A stretch of 64,000 bases of DNA from Azospira restricta (GCF_016858125.1 NZ_CP064781.1:2365501-2429500), one strand, 5' to 3'; shown: positions 38,295 through 47,963, counted from the first letter of the stretch. Made by a program: numbers and translations. Notes: generated by a model not told the origin, from the letters alone.

Positions 38295-39758
38295 TCACAT
38301 GCCGCCGAGGCACAGGTACTTGATCGTCAGGTACTCGTCGATGCCGTAGTGCGAGCCCTCGCGGCCGACGCCCGATTCCTTGACGCCGCCGAAGGGCGCC
38401 ACCTCGTTCGAGATGATGCCCTCGTTGATGCCGACCATACCGTACTCGAGCTGCTCGGCGACGCGCCAGACACGGCCGATGTCGCGCGAGTAGAAGTACG
38501 AGGCCAGGCCGGAGCGGGTGTCGTTGGCCATCCGGATGGCTTCGTCGTCGGTCCTGAAGCGGAACAGCGGCGCCACCGGGCCGAAGATCTCCTCCTGCGC
38601 GACGGCCATGTCGGTGGTCACGCCGGTGAGCACGGTCGGCGCGTAGAAGTTGCCGCCCTTGGCGTGGCGCGTGCCGCCGAGCACTGCCTTGGCACCTTTC
38701 GCGACGGCGTCGGCGACCAGGCCCTCGACCTTCTTCACCGCCGCTTCGTTGATCAGCGGGCCGATCTGCGTGCCGTTCTCCAGCCCGTCGTCGACCTTCA
38801 TCGCCGCCACGGCCTCGGCCAGCTTGGCGGCGAAGGCGTCGTACACGCCGTCCTGGACCAGCAGGCGGTTGGCGCAGACGCAGGTCTGGCCGGCGTTGCG
38901 GTACTTCGATGCGAGCGCGCCGCGCACCGCGGCGTCGAGGTCGGCGTCGTCGAAGACGATGAACGGCGCGTTGCCGCCCAGTTCCAGCGAGACGCGCTTG
39001 ACGGTGCCGGCGCAGGCCGCCATCAGCCGCTTGCCGACCGGCGTCGAGCCGGTGAAGGAGAGCTTCCTGACGATCGGGCTGCCGGTCAGCACGTCGCCGA
39101 CCGCGGCTGGACGCGCCGTGGTGACGACGTTCAGCACGCCGGCCGGGAGGCCGGCGCGCGTCGCCAGTTCGGCCAGTGCCAGTGCCGAGAGCGGCGTCGC
39201 CTCGGCCGGCTTGACCACCGAGGTGCAGCCGGCGGCCAGCGCCGGGCCGACCTTGCGCGTGATCATCGCGATCGGGAAGTTCCACGGCGTGATCGCCGCG
39301 GTGACGCCGACCGGCTGCTTGATCACCAGCAGGCGCTTGTCGCCGCTCGGTGCCGGGATCGTCTCGCCATAGACGCGCTTGCCTTCCTCGGCGAACCACT
39401 CGATGAACGAGGCGCCGTAGGCCACCTCGCCCTTGGCCTCGGCCAGCGGCTTGCCCTGTTCGAGCGTCATCAGCACGGCGAGGTCGTCCTGGTGGGCGAG
39501 GATCAGGTCGTGCCAGCGGCGCAACAGCGCGGCGCGCTCCTTTGCGGTCTTGGCGCGCCAGGCGGGCAGGGCGGCATCGGCGGCGGCAATCGCGCGCTCG
39601 GTCTCGGTGGCGCCCATGTCCGGCACGCGGGCGATCTCGGCGCCGGTTGCCGGATTGACGACAGCGTGCTCGGCGCCGCTGTCGGCGGCGACCCAGTTAC
39701 CGTCGATGAAGGCCTGCGTTTTCAGCAGGGAGGCGTCTTTCAGCAGCGTGATGCTCAT
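38295..39758 (-). CDS. gabD: Succinate-semialdehyde dehydrogenase
   Basis: A 487-residue aldehyde dehydrogenase oxidising succinate semialdehyde to succinate with NAD(P). Motifs: TPWNFPIAMITRK, active-site Glu in ELGGNAPFIV, catalytic Cys in NAGQTCVCANR. First residues SITLLKDASLLKTQAFIDG fit the GabD group. Followed by a thioesterase and preceded, on the same strand, by the iron alcohol dehydrogenase and ABC importer, so it is likely the last oxidative step of that pathway. A close alternative is glutarate-semialdehyde dehydrogenase. Confidence 0.9.
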   Translation of the reverse strand: MSITLLKDASLLKTQAFIDGNWVAADSGAEHAVVNPATGAEIARVPDMGATETERAIAAADAALPAWRAKTAKERAALLRRWHDLILAHQDDLAVLMTLEQGKPLAEAKGEVAYGASFIEWFAEEGKRVYGETIPAPSGDKRLLVIKQPVGVTAAITPWNFPIAMITRKVGPALAAGCTSVVKPAEATPLSALALAELATRAGLPAGVLNVVTTARPAAVGDVLTGSPIVRKLSFTGSTPVGKRLMAACAGTVKRVSLELGGNAPFIVFDDADLDAAVRGALASKYRNAGQTCVCANRLLVQDGVYDAFAAKLAEAVAAMKVDDGLENGTQIGPLINEAAVKKVEGLVADAVAKGAKAVLGGTRHAKGGNFYAPTVLTGVTTDMAVAQEEIFGPVAPLFRFRTDDEAIRMANDTRSGLASYFYSRDIGRVWRVAEQLEYGMVGINEGIISNEVAPFGGVKESGVGREGSHYGIDEYLTIKYLCLGGM

Positions 39759-39785
39759 TCTCGGATTCCTTTCGTGAAGTTGGGG

Positions 39786-40217
39786 TCAGACGGCGATGGC
39801 GGCGAGCGCGGCGCGCATCGCCTCCGGCACCGCCACCGGCTTGCCGCTCGCCCGGTCGACATAGACGTGCACGAAGTGCCCGGCCGCCGCGATTTCCTCG
39901 TCGTCGTTGCGGAACAGGCCGACCTCGTAGCGGATGCTCGAGTTGCCGATCCTGGCGACGCGGATGCCGGCGGCGACGGCGTCGGGGAAGGCCAGCGGGC
40001 GGAAGTAGCTGCACGAGGTCTCGACGACGAAGCCGACCGTCCCACCCTGATGGATGTCGAGCACGCCGCGCTCGATCAGGTACTGGTTCACCGCGGTGTC
40101 GAAGTAGCTGTAGTAGTTCACGTTGTTCACGTGGCCGTAGATGTCGTTGTCCATCCAGCGCGTCGGGATGACGCGGAAGTGGCGGTAGTCGGCGCGTTTC
40201 TGCTCGCGTGCGGACAT
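39786..40217 (-). CDS. Hot-dog-fold acyl-CoA thioesterase, 4HBT/YbgC type
   Basis: A 143-residue single hot-dog domain with the catalytic Asp signature RWMDNDIYGHVNNVNYYSYF. Hydrolyses acyl-CoA thioesters. Eleven bp from the iron alcohol dehydrogenase and 28 bp before gabD, all on the minus strand, so one operon. It may free the acid from a pathway CoA intermediate (inference). Confidence 0.88.
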   Translation of the reverse strand: MSAREQKRADYRHFRVIPTRWMDNDIYGHVNNVNYYSYFDTAVNQYLIERGVLDIHQGGTVGFVVETSCSYFRPLAFPDAVAAGIRVARIGNSSIRYEVGLFRNDDEEIAAAGHFVHVYVDRASGKPVAVPEAMRAALAAIAV

Positions 40218-40228
40218 GGCTGGCTTCC

Positions 40229-41383
40229 TCAGAAGGCGGCGCGGTAGATGGCCAGCGCGTCGTCGTAGGCGACGTCGCGCGGGTTGTTGACCAGCAGGCG
40301 CTGCACGTTCATGGCATCGGTGGCCAGCATCGGCAGGTCGTCTTCCTTGACCCCGGCCTCACGCAGCGTCTGCGCGTAGGGCATCGTCGCGACGCAGTCG
40401 CGGATGGCGTCGACGAAGGCGCGCGCGGCGACAGCGTCGTTGGCGCCCGCCTGTTCCGGCAGGATGGCGCGGCCGAGTTCGGCGTACAGCGCCTCCGCCT
40501 TCGGCAGGTTGAATTCGAGCACCGGCACCAGCACCAGCGAGTTGGAGAGGCCGTGCGGCAGGTGGTAGTGGCCGCCGAGCGGGTAGGCCAGCGCATGCAC
40601 GGCGCCGACCGGCGCGTTGGCGAAGGCCATGCCGGCGAACAGCGAGCCGAGCAGCATGTCTTCGCGCACCTGCGCATCCTTGCCGTCGCTGACCGCCGCC
40701 TGCAGGTTGGCGAAGAGCAGCTGCAGCGCCTTCAGCGCCAGCGCGTCGGACAGCGGGTTCTTCTTCAGCCGCGTCGTGAAGGCCTCGATCGCGTGCACCA
40801 TCGCATCGACGCCGGTCATCGCCGTCACTGCCGGCGGCAGGCCCAGCGTCAGGCAGCTGTCGAGCAGCGCCACGTCGGGGTAGAGCAGCGGCGAGACGAC
40901 GCCCTTCTTCTCGTGGGAAGGCGTGGTCAGGATCGAGATCGGCGTCACCTCGGAGCCGGTGCCGGCGGTGGTCGGCACCTGGATCAGCGGCAGGCGCGGC
41001 CCTTTGGCCAGGCCGATGCCGTAGATCGCCGGCAGTTCCTGCGGCGTCTTCACCAGCAGGGCGACCAGCTTGGCGGTGTCGAGCGAGCTGCCGCCGCCGA
41101 AGCCGATCACGCCGTCGACGCCGGCGGCACGGGCGGCGTCCACTGCCGCCTGTACCGACACCTCGGGCGGGTCGGCGAGGACGTCGGAGAAGACGGTGAC
41201 GCGCAGGCCCGCAGCCTTCAGCGAATCGACGGCGCCTTCGATCAGGCCGGCCTTGATCAGGCCGGCGTCGGTGACCAGGAATACGCGCGAGATGCCGAGG
41301 CCGCTGGCGATCTCGCCGAGGCGGTTGGCGCCGCCCTGTTCGCAGATGAGGCGGGGTGCGGTTTCGAAACTGAATTGGGACAT
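40229..41383 (-). CDS. Iron-containing alcohol dehydrogenase (group III)
   Basis: A 384-residue enzyme with the NAD-binding GFGGGSSLDTAK and the metal-binding His/Asp set (MVHAIEAF, HALAYPLGGHYHLPHG). Upstream of the thioesterase and gabD: an alcohol or hydroxy-acid dehydrogenase feeding an aldehyde to GabD, for instance 4-hydroxybutyrate to succinate semialdehyde. The substrate is inferred from context only. Confidence 0.88.
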   Translation of the reverse strand: MSQFSFETAPRLICEQGGANRLGEIASGLGISRVFLVTDAGLIKAGLIEGAVDSLKAAGLRVTVFSDVLADPPEVSVQAAVDAARAAGVDGVIGFGGGSSLDTAKLVALLVKTPQELPAIYGIGLAKGPRLPLIQVPTTAGTGSEVTPISILTTPSHEKKGVVSPLLYPDVALLDSCLTLGLPPAVTAMTGVDAMVHAIEAFTTRLKKNPLSDALALKALQLLFANLQAAVSDGKDAQVREDMLLGSLFAGMAFANAPVGAVHALAYPLGGHYHLPHGLSNSLVLVPVLEFNLPKAEALYAELGRAILPEQAGANDAVAARAFVDAIRDCVATMPYAQTLREAGVKEDDLPMLATDAMNVQRLLVNNPRDVAYDDALAIYRAAF

Positions 41384-41428
41384 GGTGTTTTCCTTTCAGT
41401 GGGATTGGGGTGTTAGGTGGGGGCCGCC

Positions 41429-41828
41429 ATGGATTCCGGGTCGAGCCCGGAATGACGGGGCGTGATGACGCGCCGGTGCGAATTTCCTCCCCCGCCGTCA
41501 TTCCGGGGCCGCGCAGCGGAACCCGGAATCCAGGGGAAGTCCCGCACGCCGTCATGGATTCCGGGTCAAGCCCGGAATGACGGGGGCGATGAAGCGCCTG
41601 CGCGAACTTCACCTTCGTCATTCCGGGGCCGCACAGCGGAACCCGGAATCCAGGGGAAGTCCCGCACGCCGTCATGGATTCCGGGTCAAGCCCGGAATGA
41701 CGGGGGCGATGAAGCGCCTGCGCAAACTTCACCTTCGTCATTCCGGGGCCGCGCAGCGGAACCCGGAATCCAGGGGAGGTCCCGCACGCCGTCATGGATT
41801 CCGGGTCAAGCCCGGAATGACGGGGGGC
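41429..41828. repeat. R2 tandem array, 120-bp period, about three copies
   Basis: Units begin GTCATTCCGGGGCCGC at 41497, 41617 and 41737, exactly 120 bp apart, each followed by ACCCGGAATCCAGGGG and ending GGATTCCGGGTCAAGCCCGG. A partial first unit starts near 41429. Copies differ by a few bases (for example GCGCAG/GCACAG). It fills the gap between the alcohol dehydrogenase and the livF-like gene. Readings through it look like proteins but are repeat artefacts. Confidence 0.92.
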
Positions 41829-41877
41829 GGTTGAGGTCGTCGCGGAGCTGATGAACATCGGGGGCGATTCGTCGCCG

Positions 41878-42531
41878 TCAGCCTGCCGTCACCACGCCGC
41901 GCTCGATGCGATAGACGCGGTCGACCAGGTCGGCGCTGTGCGTGTCGTCGGACTCGGAGAGGATCACCGACAGCCCCTCCTGGCGCAGGCCGGCGATGAC
42001 TTCGGTGAGGCGGCGCGAGAGCACCGGGGCGACGCCTTCGAACGGCTCGTCGAGCAGCAGCAGCTTGCGCCCGGGCATCAGCGCACGCGCCAGCGCCACC
42101 AGCTTCTGCTGGCCGCCGGAGAGCTGCAGCGCACGGCGGGTGCGGAACTCCCGTACTTCCGGCATGCGCTCGTAGATCCACTGCAGCCGGTTGGCGGCGT
42201 CGGCCAGGCCGTTGGCCCAGGCCGGCAGCAGGACGTTCTCCTCGACGGTCAGCGCCGGGATCAGGCGCCGGTCCTCCGGCATGTAGCTGATGCCGCGGCG
42301 GGCCAGCGCGTGTGCCGGCAGCTTCTGCAGGTCTTCGCCGGCGGCGGCCATGCGCCCGGCGCTGAACGGCATCAGGCCCATGATGGAACGCATCAGCGTC
42401 GTCTTGCCGGCGCCGTTGCGGCCGATCAGGCCGACCATGCTGCCCGCCGGCACTTCGAGCGAGACTTCGCGCAGGATCGGGATGCGCTCGATGGCGACGT
42501 CGAGCGCGCGGACTTCGAGTGCGGCATTCAT
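41878..42531 (-). CDS. ABC importer ATPase, LivF type
   Basis: A 217-residue ATPase of the branched-chain-amino-acid class. Walker A GRNGAGKTTL, signature LSGGQQKLVALARAL and Walker B LLLLDEPFEGVAP. Overlaps the LivG-like gene by 4 bp. Acts with the other ATPase to drive the LivHM-like permeases. Confidence 0.9.
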   Translation of the reverse strand: MNAALEVRALDVAIERIPILREVSLEVPAGSMVGLIGRNGAGKTTLMRSIMGLMPFSAGRMAAAGEDLQKLPAHALARRGISYMPEDRRLIPALTVEENVLLPAWANGLADAANRLQWIYERMPEVREFRTRRALQLSGGQQKLVALARALMPGRKLLLLDEPFEGVAPVLSRRLTEVIAGLRQEGLSVILSESDDTHSADLVDRVYRIERGVVTAG

Positions 42532-43304
42532 GCGGCTTCTCCCAGGGATTCGAGGTCGAGGTGATGGCCGATCACCAGTTCCTGCACGCGGGCATCGGCC
42601 AGTACCTCGCGCGGCGGGCCGTCGGCGATGATCTCGCCGCTGTAGAAGGCCATGATCCGCGTCACGTAGCGGGCGACGATCTCCATGTCGTGCTCGACGA
42701 AGAGCACCGTCACGCCGTGCTGGCGGACGACCGACATCACGGTATCCATCAGCGCGAACTTCTCCTCGATGCTGACGCCGCTGGTCGGCTCGTCGAGCAG
42801 CAGCATGCGCGGCTGGCTGACCAGCGCCATGGCGATGTCGACCAGCTTCCTGGCGCCCTGCGGAACGGTGCTGACCAGCGCGTCGCGGTAACGCGAAACG
42901 CCGAACTCGGCGAAGATCGCGTCGGCGCGTGCGCGCCGCTCCGGCGTATCGAGCGGGCGGAAGAACGACGGACGCGGCCCTTCGGCAGCGACCAGCGAGA
43001 CCAGCGCGTTCTCCATCACGGTCAGCTTCGGAAACAGCTGCGCCACCTGGAAGGAGCGGGCCATGCCCATGCGCGTGATGTCGCGCGGCTGGCGACCGAT
43101 CACCGACTTGCCGTCGAACAGGATGTCGCCGGACGAGGGCGGCAGGTAGCCGGTGACCATGTTGATGAAGGTCGTCTTGCCGGCGCCGTTCGAGCCGATG
43201 ACGCCGACGATCTCGCCCTGCGTGATCTGCACGTTGAGGTCCTTGGCGGCGACGACGGCGCCGAAGGTCCGGGTCAGGCCCCGGGTTTCGAGAATCGCGC
43301 TCAT
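42528..43304 (-). CDS. ABC importer ATPase, LivG type
   Basis: A 258-residue ATPase with Walker A GSNGAGKTTF, a signature region with the divergent VPQGARKLVDIAMAL in place of LSGGQ, and Walker B MLLLDEPTSGV. Overlaps its neighbours by 4 bp on each side, as in other Liv-type operons. Confidence 0.9.
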   Translation of the reverse strand: MSAILETRGLTRTFGAVVAAKDLNVQITQGEIVGVIGSNGAGKTTFINMVTGYLPPSSGDILFDGKSVIGRQPRDITRMGMARSFQVAQLFPKLTVMENALVSLVAAEGPRPSFFRPLDTPERRARADAIFAEFGVSRYRDALVSTVPQGARKLVDIAMALVSQPRMLLLDEPTSGVSIEEKFALMDTVMSVVRQHGVTVLFVEHDMEIVARYVTRIMAFYSGEIIADGPPREVLADARVQELVIGHHLDLESLGEAA

Positions 43305-44308
43305 TGCGACACCTCCGCGGCAGCGGGTTGCGGGCTCGTTGCGGCACGGTCTTTGCCGCTTTCCTTGCGCCGCCGTTGCACCAGGCTCCACAGCCCCTTC
43401 GGCAGGAACAGCACGAGCGCGAGCAGGATCAGGCCGAGCGTCATCTGCCACAGGTTCGGCGCCTCCTGGATGGCGAAGGTGCGGATCACCGAGAAGACGA
43501 TGGCGCCGATGAAGGGCGCGACGACGTGGCCGGTGCCGCCGAGGATGGCGATGAACACGAACTCGCCCGAGGTCGTCCAGAAGGCCATGTCCGGGTCGAT
43601 GTGGCCGGTGGCCAGCGCGGTCAGGCCGCCGCCCAGCGCCGAGACGCCGGCCGCGGCGACGTAGTTGGCGAAGAGCAGCCAGCGCGGCGACAGGCCGAGG
43701 TACTCGACGCGGATCTCGTTCTCGCGCACCGCCTCGGTGACGCGGCCCAGCCCCGATTCGAGGAAGCGGTGGAAGGCCAGCGCGACGCCGAGTGCGATCA
43801 GCACCGTCAGCAGGTAGAGCGCGCGCTTCTTCTCGATGCCTTCCGGCACCCAGCCGAGGAAGCTCGGCGGCGCCACGTTGAAGCCGTCGGTCGAACCGAG
43901 CGCCGACGATTTCACCAGCACGCCGTAGAGGATCATCGACAGCGCCAGCGTCAGCATCGCGTAGAAGATCTCGCGGTAGCGCGTCAGCAGGAAGCCGCAG
44001 ACGAGCGCGACGACGACCGCGGCGACGGTGCCGACGGCGAGCAGCGCAAAGGCGTCGGTCAGGCCGAGGTACTGCGCGCCGAGCCCGGCGCCATAGCCGC
44101 CGACGCAGTAGAACAGCGCCTGGCCGAAGGAGACGAGGCCGGCGCGCATCTGGATGACGACGCCGAGCACCACCAGCGCCTTGGCGAAGGCCAGCGTCAG
44201 CAGGAAGGTCAGCCAGGCCGGCATCAGCCAGGCGCCGGCGGCGAGCACGGCGGCCGCGACGAGCAGCGCCGGCTGCGTCGGCGCGGAAAGGTTTTTCACG
44301 ATGGACAT
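43301..44308 (-). CDS. ABC importer permease, LivM type
   Basis: A 335-residue inner-membrane permease with about ten helices (LFYCVGGYGAGLGAQYLGL; AVVVALVCGFLLTRYREIF). Typical LivM features include MLTLALSMILYG. Starts one base inside the stop of the LivH-like gene (TGATG). Confidence 0.9.
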   Translation of the reverse strand: MSIVKNLSAPTQPALLVAAAVLAAGAWLMPAWLTFLLTLAFAKALVVLGVVIQMRAGLVSFGQALFYCVGGYGAGLGAQYLGLTDAFALLAVGTVAAVVVALVCGFLLTRYREIFYAMLTLALSMILYGVLVKSSALGSTDGFNVAPPSFLGWVPEGIEKKRALYLLTVLIALGVALAFHRFLESGLGRVTEAVRENEIRVEYLGLSPRWLLFANYVAAAGVSALGGGLTALATGHIDPDMAFWTTSGEFVFIAILGGTGHVVAPFIGAIVFSVIRTFAIQEAPNLWQMTLGLILLALVLFLPKGLWSLVQRRRKESGKDRAATSPQPAAAEVSQ

Positions 44309-45210
44309 CAGATTCTCCGGGCCAGGGTCTGGCCGAACAGCCCCTGCGGGCGGATGGCGAGCACGAGGAACATCACGCCGTAGATCACGAACAGCTCGAC
44401 CTCCGGCGCCACATGCACGGCGAAGGAACGCGACAGGCCGACCAGCACGGCGCCGGCGGCAGCGCCGCCGATGCTGCCGAGGCCGCCGACGACGACCACG
44501 GCGAAGGCGAGCACGATGACTTCGACGCCGATCCCCGGCGTCACCGAGATCGCCGGCGCCGTCAGCGCCCCGGCCAGCGCGCCGAGCACGGCGCCGATGG
44601 CGAAGGTGGCGGCGAACATCGCATTGACGTTCACACCCATCGCCACCGCGATCTCGCGGTCGTGGATCACCGCGCGCAGCAGGCGGCCCTTGTTGGTGCG
44701 GTTCAGCGCGAACCAGGCGCCGAGCCCGATCAGGATCGACACCGCGATCAGCGCGAGGTCGTAGTTGGCGAAGCGCAGGCCCTCGCCGACGGCGGTCTGG
44801 CCGAGCAGGCGATAGGGCTGGTAGGCGAAGTAGGGATCGACGCCCCAGATCAGCTTGGTCGCGTCTTCAAGGATCAACAGCAGCGCGTAGGTGACGATCA
44901 CCATCAGGATCTCGTCGCGGCCATGCAGGAAGCGCAGCAGGCCCTGCTCGATGGCGATGCCGACGATGGCGCCGGCGACCAGCGCACAGGCCGGCAACAG
45001 CAGATAGGCCCAGTAAGGATCGCCGCGCTCGCCGGAGAAATACCAGCCGACCAGCGAGGCCGCGGAATAGGCGCCGATCGCGTAGAAGCTGCCGTGCGCC
45101 ATGTTGAGCACGCGCATGACGCCGTAGATGACGGTCAGCCCGGCGGCGACGAGGAACAGCCAGGAGGCGTAGATCGCCCCGTCGATCAGGATTGCAAGAA
45201 AATTGGACAT
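44308..45210 (-). CDS. ABC importer permease, LivH type
   Basis: A 300-residue inner-membrane permease with eight or so helices; N-terminal YASWLFLVAAGLTVIYGVMRV and the family motif NMAHGSFYAIGAY. Partner of the LivM-like permease. Transcribed with the ATPases and both binding proteins. Confidence 0.9.
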   Translation of the reverse strand: MSNFLAILIDGAIYASWLFLVAAGLTVIYGVMRVLNMAHGSFYAIGAYSAASLVGWYFSGERGDPYWAYLLLPACALVAGAIVGIAIEQGLLRFLHGRDEILMVIVTYALLLILEDATKLIWGVDPYFAYQPYRLLGQTAVGEGLRFANYDLALIAVSILIGLGAWFALNRTNKGRLLRAVIHDREIAVAMGVNVNAMFAATFAIGAVLGALAGALTAPAISVTPGIGVEVIVLAFAVVVVGGLGSIGGAAAGAVLVGLSRSFAVHVAPEVELFVIYGVMFLVLAIRPQGLFGQTLARRI

Positions 45211-45278
45211 GAGACTCCCTTCGGACGGGGCCTAAGCCCCGTCCGTACGAACGGATGAAAAACGGTAGGAAGCGGGGC

Positions 45279-46595
45279 TCAGCTACACTTGGCGCCCGGG
45301 AACCCGGCCTTGATCCAGTCGGCCGGCGTCGTGCCGTCCGGCGGCATCAGGCACTCGCCCGGATAGGTCTTGACCTTGGCGACGCTGGCCTTGCCGGTCT
45401 TGGCGTCGTGCTGGTATTCGCCGTAGGTGACGCTCTGCACGGCCTGGTGGCCCTTGGCGCGCGACATGTGCACGGTGCCGCTCGGTGCCTCGAAAGTCAG
45501 GCCGGTGAAGCCCTGCACGATCTGCTCGGCGGTGGGCATCGCGCCCGGCTTGGCCGCCTTCTCGGCGGCGGCCTTGAGGCCGAGGATGGCCTGCACCATC
45601 TTGTAGGCCGGGTAGGTCGGCGATTCCTTGTACTGCGCGGTGAAGTTCGGCTTGAACCAGTCGTTCAGCGCGTTCTTCGGCGAGAAGGCGCCGAACGGGC
45701 CGCGGCCGCCGATGATGGTGCCGTTCGGCACCTGGCCCTTGAAGTGCTCGATGCCGCCTTCGCCGCAGGTCAGCACCGCGGTGCGCTTGTCGAACAGGCC
45801 GCGCGCGGCGCCCTGCAGCATCATCGCTTCCATGTCGCCGCCCCAGAAGCTGGAGTGGATGATGTCCGGGTTGGCCACCGACAGCGCCGAGATCTCGGCG
45901 CCGTACTGGCCCTGCGCCAGTTTCGGCCATTGTTCGGAGACCACCTTCACCTCGGGCTTGATCTGCTTCAGCGTGAGGATGAAGTCGTTCCACGAATCCT
46001 GGCCCCAGGCGTAGTTCTGCTGGATGCTGGCCACCGTCTTCACGTCCGGGCGGGTCTCGACGATGTAGCGGGCGGCGGCGACGTTGTCGACCACCGCGTC
46101 CAGCCCGGTGCGGAACAGGTACTTCGGATTCTTCACCGTCTCGAACACCTTCGAGGTGCCGCAGTCGAAGAACACCGTCGGCACGCCCAGTTCCTCGGCC
46201 GTCGGCGCGATCGCCAGGCAGTCGCCGGAGGAGATGTAGCCGATCACGGCGTCCACCTTCTGGCGCTGCACCAGGTTGCGGAACTCCTCGGTCTGCTTCG
46301 TCGCACCGCCTGCCTCGTCGATGATCACCGTCTCGATCTCGACGCCGTTGATGCCCTTCTTGTTGTACGGCGCCGGCAGCGCGCCGGCGTTCAGCGCTTC
46401 CACCGTCAGCTTGGCGGCGTTCGCCGCCGGAACGCCGAACGGCCCGGCCGCGGCGCCGGAGAGGAAGGTGACGATGCCGATGCGGAACTTGCCGTTGTCG
46501 GCGGCCATTGCCGTCGAGGACAACGCGGCCGTCAGCGCAATGGCTGCGGCGGAAAGGTGGAGTGTACGGTTCGAGCGGTGCGCGGTGCGATGCAT
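45279..46595 (-). CDS. Periplasmic substrate-binding protein, Liv type (1)
   Basis: A 438-residue exported protein (signal AIALTAALSSTAMAAD) of the branched-chain-type binding-protein fold: GIVTFLSGAAAGPFG at the start of lobe one and FDCGTSKVFE further in. Two Cys pairs near the end (CLMPPDG and AKCS) may form a disulfide. Delivers an unknown ligand to the LivHM-like permease. Context points to a hydroxy acid, diol or its precursor. Confidence 0.88.
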   Translation of the reverse strand: MHRTAHRSNRTLHLSAAAIALTAALSSTAMAADNGKFRIGIVTFLSGAAAGPFGVPAANAAKLTVEALNAGALPAPYNKKGINGVEIETVIIDEAGGATKQTEEFRNLVQRQKVDAVIGYISSGDCLAIAPTAEELGVPTVFFDCGTSKVFETVKNPKYLFRTGLDAVVDNVAAARYIVETRPDVKTVASIQQNYAWGQDSWNDFILTLKQIKPEVKVVSEQWPKLAQGQYGAEISALSVANPDIIHSSFWGGDMEAMMLQGAARGLFDKRTAVLTCGEGGIEHFKGQVPNGTIIGGRGPFGAFSPKNALNDWFKPNFTAQYKESPTYPAYKMVQAILGLKAAAEKAAKPGAMPTAEQIVQGFTGLTFEAPSGTVHMSRAKGHQAVQSVTYGEYQHDAKTGKASVAKVKTYPGECLMPPDGTTPADWIKAGFPGAKCS

Positions 46596-46604
46596 GAATG
46601 TCTC

Positions 46605-47963
46605 CTACTTGGGTGGGGGTGAAACCGGCGGACTGCCGGGGGTGCCGTGCTCACGCGCACGGCGGTTGCGAACGAGATCGAGCGGCGGCTGCAGTTCCTC
46701 CGCCCGATAGACGACCCAGCGGCCGAGCATGACCTTGGCCGGCGGGAAAGCGGTGTTCGGCACGACTTCGCCGATGGCCTGCGTCTGCAGGATCTGGTGC
46801 GTGTCCGGGTCGATGTGCGAGACATGGCCGTCCGGGTCTTCCGGCAGCGCCAGGTGCAGGCCTTCGAGGGTGCGGATGATCTGTTCGTTGCTGGCGCGCT
46901 TGCCGGCCAGCGCCAGCGAGCGGCCGATGGCCATGATCCCGGCGTAGGCGCCCTCGGCGGCGTAGGTCGGGAAGCGGCCTTCGAGCGCGAAGAAGTCGTT
47001 CACGAACTTGCGGTTGCGCGGCGTCTCCGGCCAGTTGTTGTGGTGCCGCGCCGAGAGGATCAGCCCGGCCGGCGCCTGCTCGCCGAGCGAGGCGAGCACA
47101 TCGAAGTTGCCGCCGGTGTCGAAGTTGGCCAGCTTCGCCTTGTCCAGCAGCCCGGCCGCCAGCGCCTGCTTGAGGAAGGCGATGAAGTCGCCGCCCCACA
47201 GCGCGGTGACGATCACGTCCGGCTTTGCCGCCGCCAGTTCGGCGATGTGCGCCGAGTAGTCCGGTTCATAGAGGCGCGGCCAGAGGTGGCCGGCCTTCTC
47301 GTAGTTGACGCCCAGCCCGGCCAGGGCCGCCTCCAGGTCGCGCCAGGCGATGTGGCCGTAGTCGTAGTCGGGGCCGATGAAGGCCAGCCGCTTCCAGCCG
47401 CTCTTCTTCTGCATCTCGGCGAGGTAGCGCGCGCCGGCGGCCATCGAGGTCCACGTGTCGTTCGAGACGCGGAAGTAGTGGCGGTGGAACTCCTCGACGG
47501 TCAGCCGCGACGAGGCGTGGTCGGTGCCGATCATGATCACCTGCCGCGCCTTCGACACCCGGCTCACCGCCTGCGCCACGCCAGAACTGACGATGCCGCA
47601 GAGGAACTTCACCTTGTCGCGGTCGACGAAGTTCTCGGCGATGCGTGTGGCGACGGAAACCTTGGAGCGGTCGTCCTCGACCAGGATGCGCAGCTTGGGC
47701 ACCGCGCCGGCCGGCACGGTGCTGGCAAATTCGGCTTGCAGATCGGCCAGCGCCAGCTTCATGCCGGCAATGCTGTCGCGCCCGTAGATCGCCGCGCGCC
47801 CGGCCAGCGGGAACATGCAGCCGACCGTGGCATCGGCGGCGCGCGCCGAAGCCCCGAACTCGATCCGCGCCTGCCCGGCCAGCGGCCAGACGAGCAGCGC
47901 CGCCGCCAGCAGGCGGACGAGGCGAGGTGCAACAGCGGCGACGGTGCGAATTGATAGGGACAT
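46605..47963 (-). CDS. Periplasmic substrate-binding protein, Liv type (2)
   Basis: A 452-residue exported paralogue with the same fold: an N-terminal hydrophobic signal (LLAAALLVWPLAGQAR), ADATVGCMFPLAGRAAIYGR and WKRLAFIGPDYDYGHIAW. Nine bp before the first binding protein. Two distinct binding proteins for one permease suggest two related ligands or one ligand and a sensor function. First gene of the run. Confidence 0.85.
   Translation of the reverse strand: MSLSIRTVAAVAPRLVRLLAAALLVWPLAGQARIEFGASARAADATVGCMFPLAGRAAIYGRDSIAGMKLALADLQAEFASTVPAGAVPKLRILVEDDRSKVSVATRIAENFVDRDKVKFLCGIVSSGVAQAVSRVSKARQVIMIGTDHASSRLTVEEFHRHYFRVSNDTWTSMAAGARYLAEMQKKSGWKRLAFIGPDYDYGHIAWRDLEAALAGLGVNYEKAGHLWPRLYEPDYSAHIAELAAAKPDVIVTALWGGDFIAFLKQALAAGLLDKAKLANFDTGGNFDVLASLGEQAPAGLILSARHHNNWPETPRNRKFVNDFFALEGRFPTYAAEGAYAGIMAIGRSLALAGKRASNEQIIRTLEGLHLALPEDPDGHVSHIDPDTHQILQTQAIGEVVPNTAFPPAKVMLGRWVVYRAEELQPPLDLVRNRRAREHGTPGSPPVSPPPK

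Noticed and set aside
41429-41828. CRISPR array
   Set aside because: The 120-bp period with the inter-palindrome sequence itself repeated, no short constant repeat with unique spacers, and no cas genes.
41462-41851. 129-residue and 85-residue repeat-like proteins (and the N-terminal part of a 499-codon frame on the other strand)
   Set aside because: They are translations of the R2 tandem array (SFRGRAAEPGIQG / RHSGLDPES patterns) that recur wherever this palindrome occurs.
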